Of a stretch of 64,000 nucleotides of DNA, positions 62,901 through 64,000 are shown one piece after another. Where the stretch lies: positions 16,696,992 through 16,760,991 of the forward strand of contig NC_044283.2 in NCBI RefSeq assembly GCF_004027225.2, given 5' to 3'. The notes under the pieces were generated by a model, which worked only from the letters and a program-made list of their open reading frames with translations, was not told the origin of the DNA and ran no database searches. The translations under genes were made by a program, and so were the position numbers. The number at the start of each line of letters is the position of its first letter. Within the stretch, counting starts at the first letter, position 1. This DNA is from Strigops habroptila. Lineage: Eukaryota > Chordata > Aves > Psittaciformes > Psittacidae.

Positions 62901-64000
62901 AACCCATATTTTGAGATGGTATTTTTTAATCTATGACACAAATTGTATGAGTCTAAGAAACTAAAATCAATAAGGACCAAAAGACAGATCCTGCACACGT
63001 CAGTTTAATGCCATAATCAATAGGCTAACCTCCTCAATTGCAAGCCTCCTTTGCCCCATACACTTTTATTTAAGTAGCAGTAACTTCATGGCAAGGTACA
63101 ACCCACAAACACACAGTTCTGAGCTAAAACTCATTGACATTACATGAGAAGTAAAAATTTCCCTTCATATGTGAAAATACATAAGCAGTTAAAACCATTA
63201 AGCTTGGCTCTCCCACACCACAGCAATGATTTAAAAGATTTTTTTTCCCCCTTCCCTTGGCACTTTCCCCTTTCACTCAACTAAAGAGTGATCCCTTCTG
63301 AAAACTACATGTAAATTAAGTATTTTATATACATGACAAACTTCAGTTCTACTTCTGCCTATTTTATACAGTTTCACAACTGCATTATTCAGTTTGGCTC
63401 AGTACAGGAGCATATCTGAAGGAAATTTTGTGGTTAGCATTACTAAGTCAGCTATCTTGGATTTAAACTATCATACCATACACAGAATTCAGCTTCATTA
63501 GTTTTGTCAAACATTAGAACCACTTTATGTTTTTATTTTTAAACAAATAACCCAGGCAGACAGAGTACCAAGTCTTTCAGTTTCTCTGAAAGAAGAACTT
63601 GTGGTTCTCTTCAAGTTTTCTCTCAATTGTGCTTCAGTGTTTAAAGTAATACAAGTGCAAGAGCAGGAGGGAGTATTTTGTTCTGGGTTACTTAAAAAGG
63701 AAAAGAAGTCATCTGCCTTTCTTACAAGTTACCCTTTCATAACTGCATCAGGAACCCAAGATCCTTGTATAACAGAAGCAAAAAAAATAATATACCTTTA
63801 TTCAATTATTAGCTTTTTCCTGTTTGCAATGCCATTACAGAATATCTAGTCAGTGAAACTCCTTAGTTAATAAAATGCTGGCCAGATTCTCAGTTAAAAA
63901 CCAGCCCATTTTTCTTGCAGGACAATTCTTGAGACATAATTTCGGACAAATGTTGCATACGGCTGGCATAGGGAGGAGGCTTGTCTAGCTTAAATCCACT

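Larger units (their letters stand above)
55555..64000 (-). other. LCORL: LCORL intron 1 (partial)
   Basis: There is no exon I can support. Contents are a 23-A tract at 56188-56210, the CR1 copy at 58.56-60.0 kb and otherwise unique AT-rich sequence. There is no GC-rich island that could be exon 1 or the promoter. The open frame at 57247-57744 lacks any similarity or splice context I recognise. Confidence 0.7.

Noticed and set aside
55555..64000. LCORL exon 1, promoter and CpG island
   Set aside because: No GC-rich segment or alanine-rich start with a matching phase 1 donor was seen; it must lie to the right of the window.
1..64000. tRNA, rRNA, CRISPR or a novel multi-gene system
   Set aside because: No cloverleaf, spaced direct-repeat array or gene cluster was seen. 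The content is one vertebrate gene plus repeats.

Overview
The window is vertebrate nuclear DNA, almost certainly from a bird and most likely a passerine. It is AT-rich, with small exons far apart in long introns. The repeats are CR1 LINEs of the avian type plus three copies of an LTR family (TG...CA ends) that I recognise from songbird genomes. No bacterial, plasmid or viral gene organisation is present.

One gene is clear: LCORL (ligand-dependent nuclear receptor corepressor-like), on the minus strand from about 55.55 kb down to about 17.4 kb. I rebuilt six internal or terminal exons of the short form and an alternative large terminal exon from reading frame, splice phase and remembered similarity to mammalian LCORL. 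In transcription order these are exon 2 (55554-55489), exon 3 (48935-48856), exon 4 (48589-48460), exon 5 (41249-40995), exon 6 (31456-31366), and then one of two alternatives. Exon 7a (29954-28922) carries the pipsqueak-type helix-turn-helix and ends the short isoform. Exon 7b (22299-17441) is about 4.86 kb, carries AT-hooks and a cysteine-rich module, and makes the long PALI2-type isoform linked to PRC2. Every junction keeps phase. Exon 1 with the start codon and promoter lies beyond the right edge.

Layout from left to right: 1-17.4 kb is downstream of the big exon. It holds three CR1 pieces and no confident gene, with two weak exon-like islands at 3.4-3.7 and 7.2-7.3 kb. 17.4-22.3 kb is exon 7b. 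22.3-28.9 kb is alternative-intron and short-isoform 3'UTR sequence with a MIR-like SINE. 28.9-30.0 kb is exon 7a. 30.0-41.0 kb is intron 6, exon 6 and intron 5, with two LTRs, CR1 and C-runs. 41.0-48.9 kb is exons 5, 4 and 3. 48.9-55.6 kb is intron 2 with a third LTR and exon 2. 55.6-64 kb is intron 1, with a CR1 endonuclease-region fragment.

The exons together encode a nuclear corepressor. Exons 2-6 give a shared N-terminal part with two CtBP-type motifs (PLDLTV, VLDLST). Choice of the last exon then attaches either a sequence-specific DNA-binding domain (7a) or a long chromatin-associated tail (7b). I found no strong evidence for a wholly new system. The most interesting points are the alternative-terminal-exon switch, a psq-like internal duplication, a perfect donor nine codons before the 7b stop, a phase-compatible cryptic exon at 32.4 kb, and same-orientation LTRs flanking exons 3-5.
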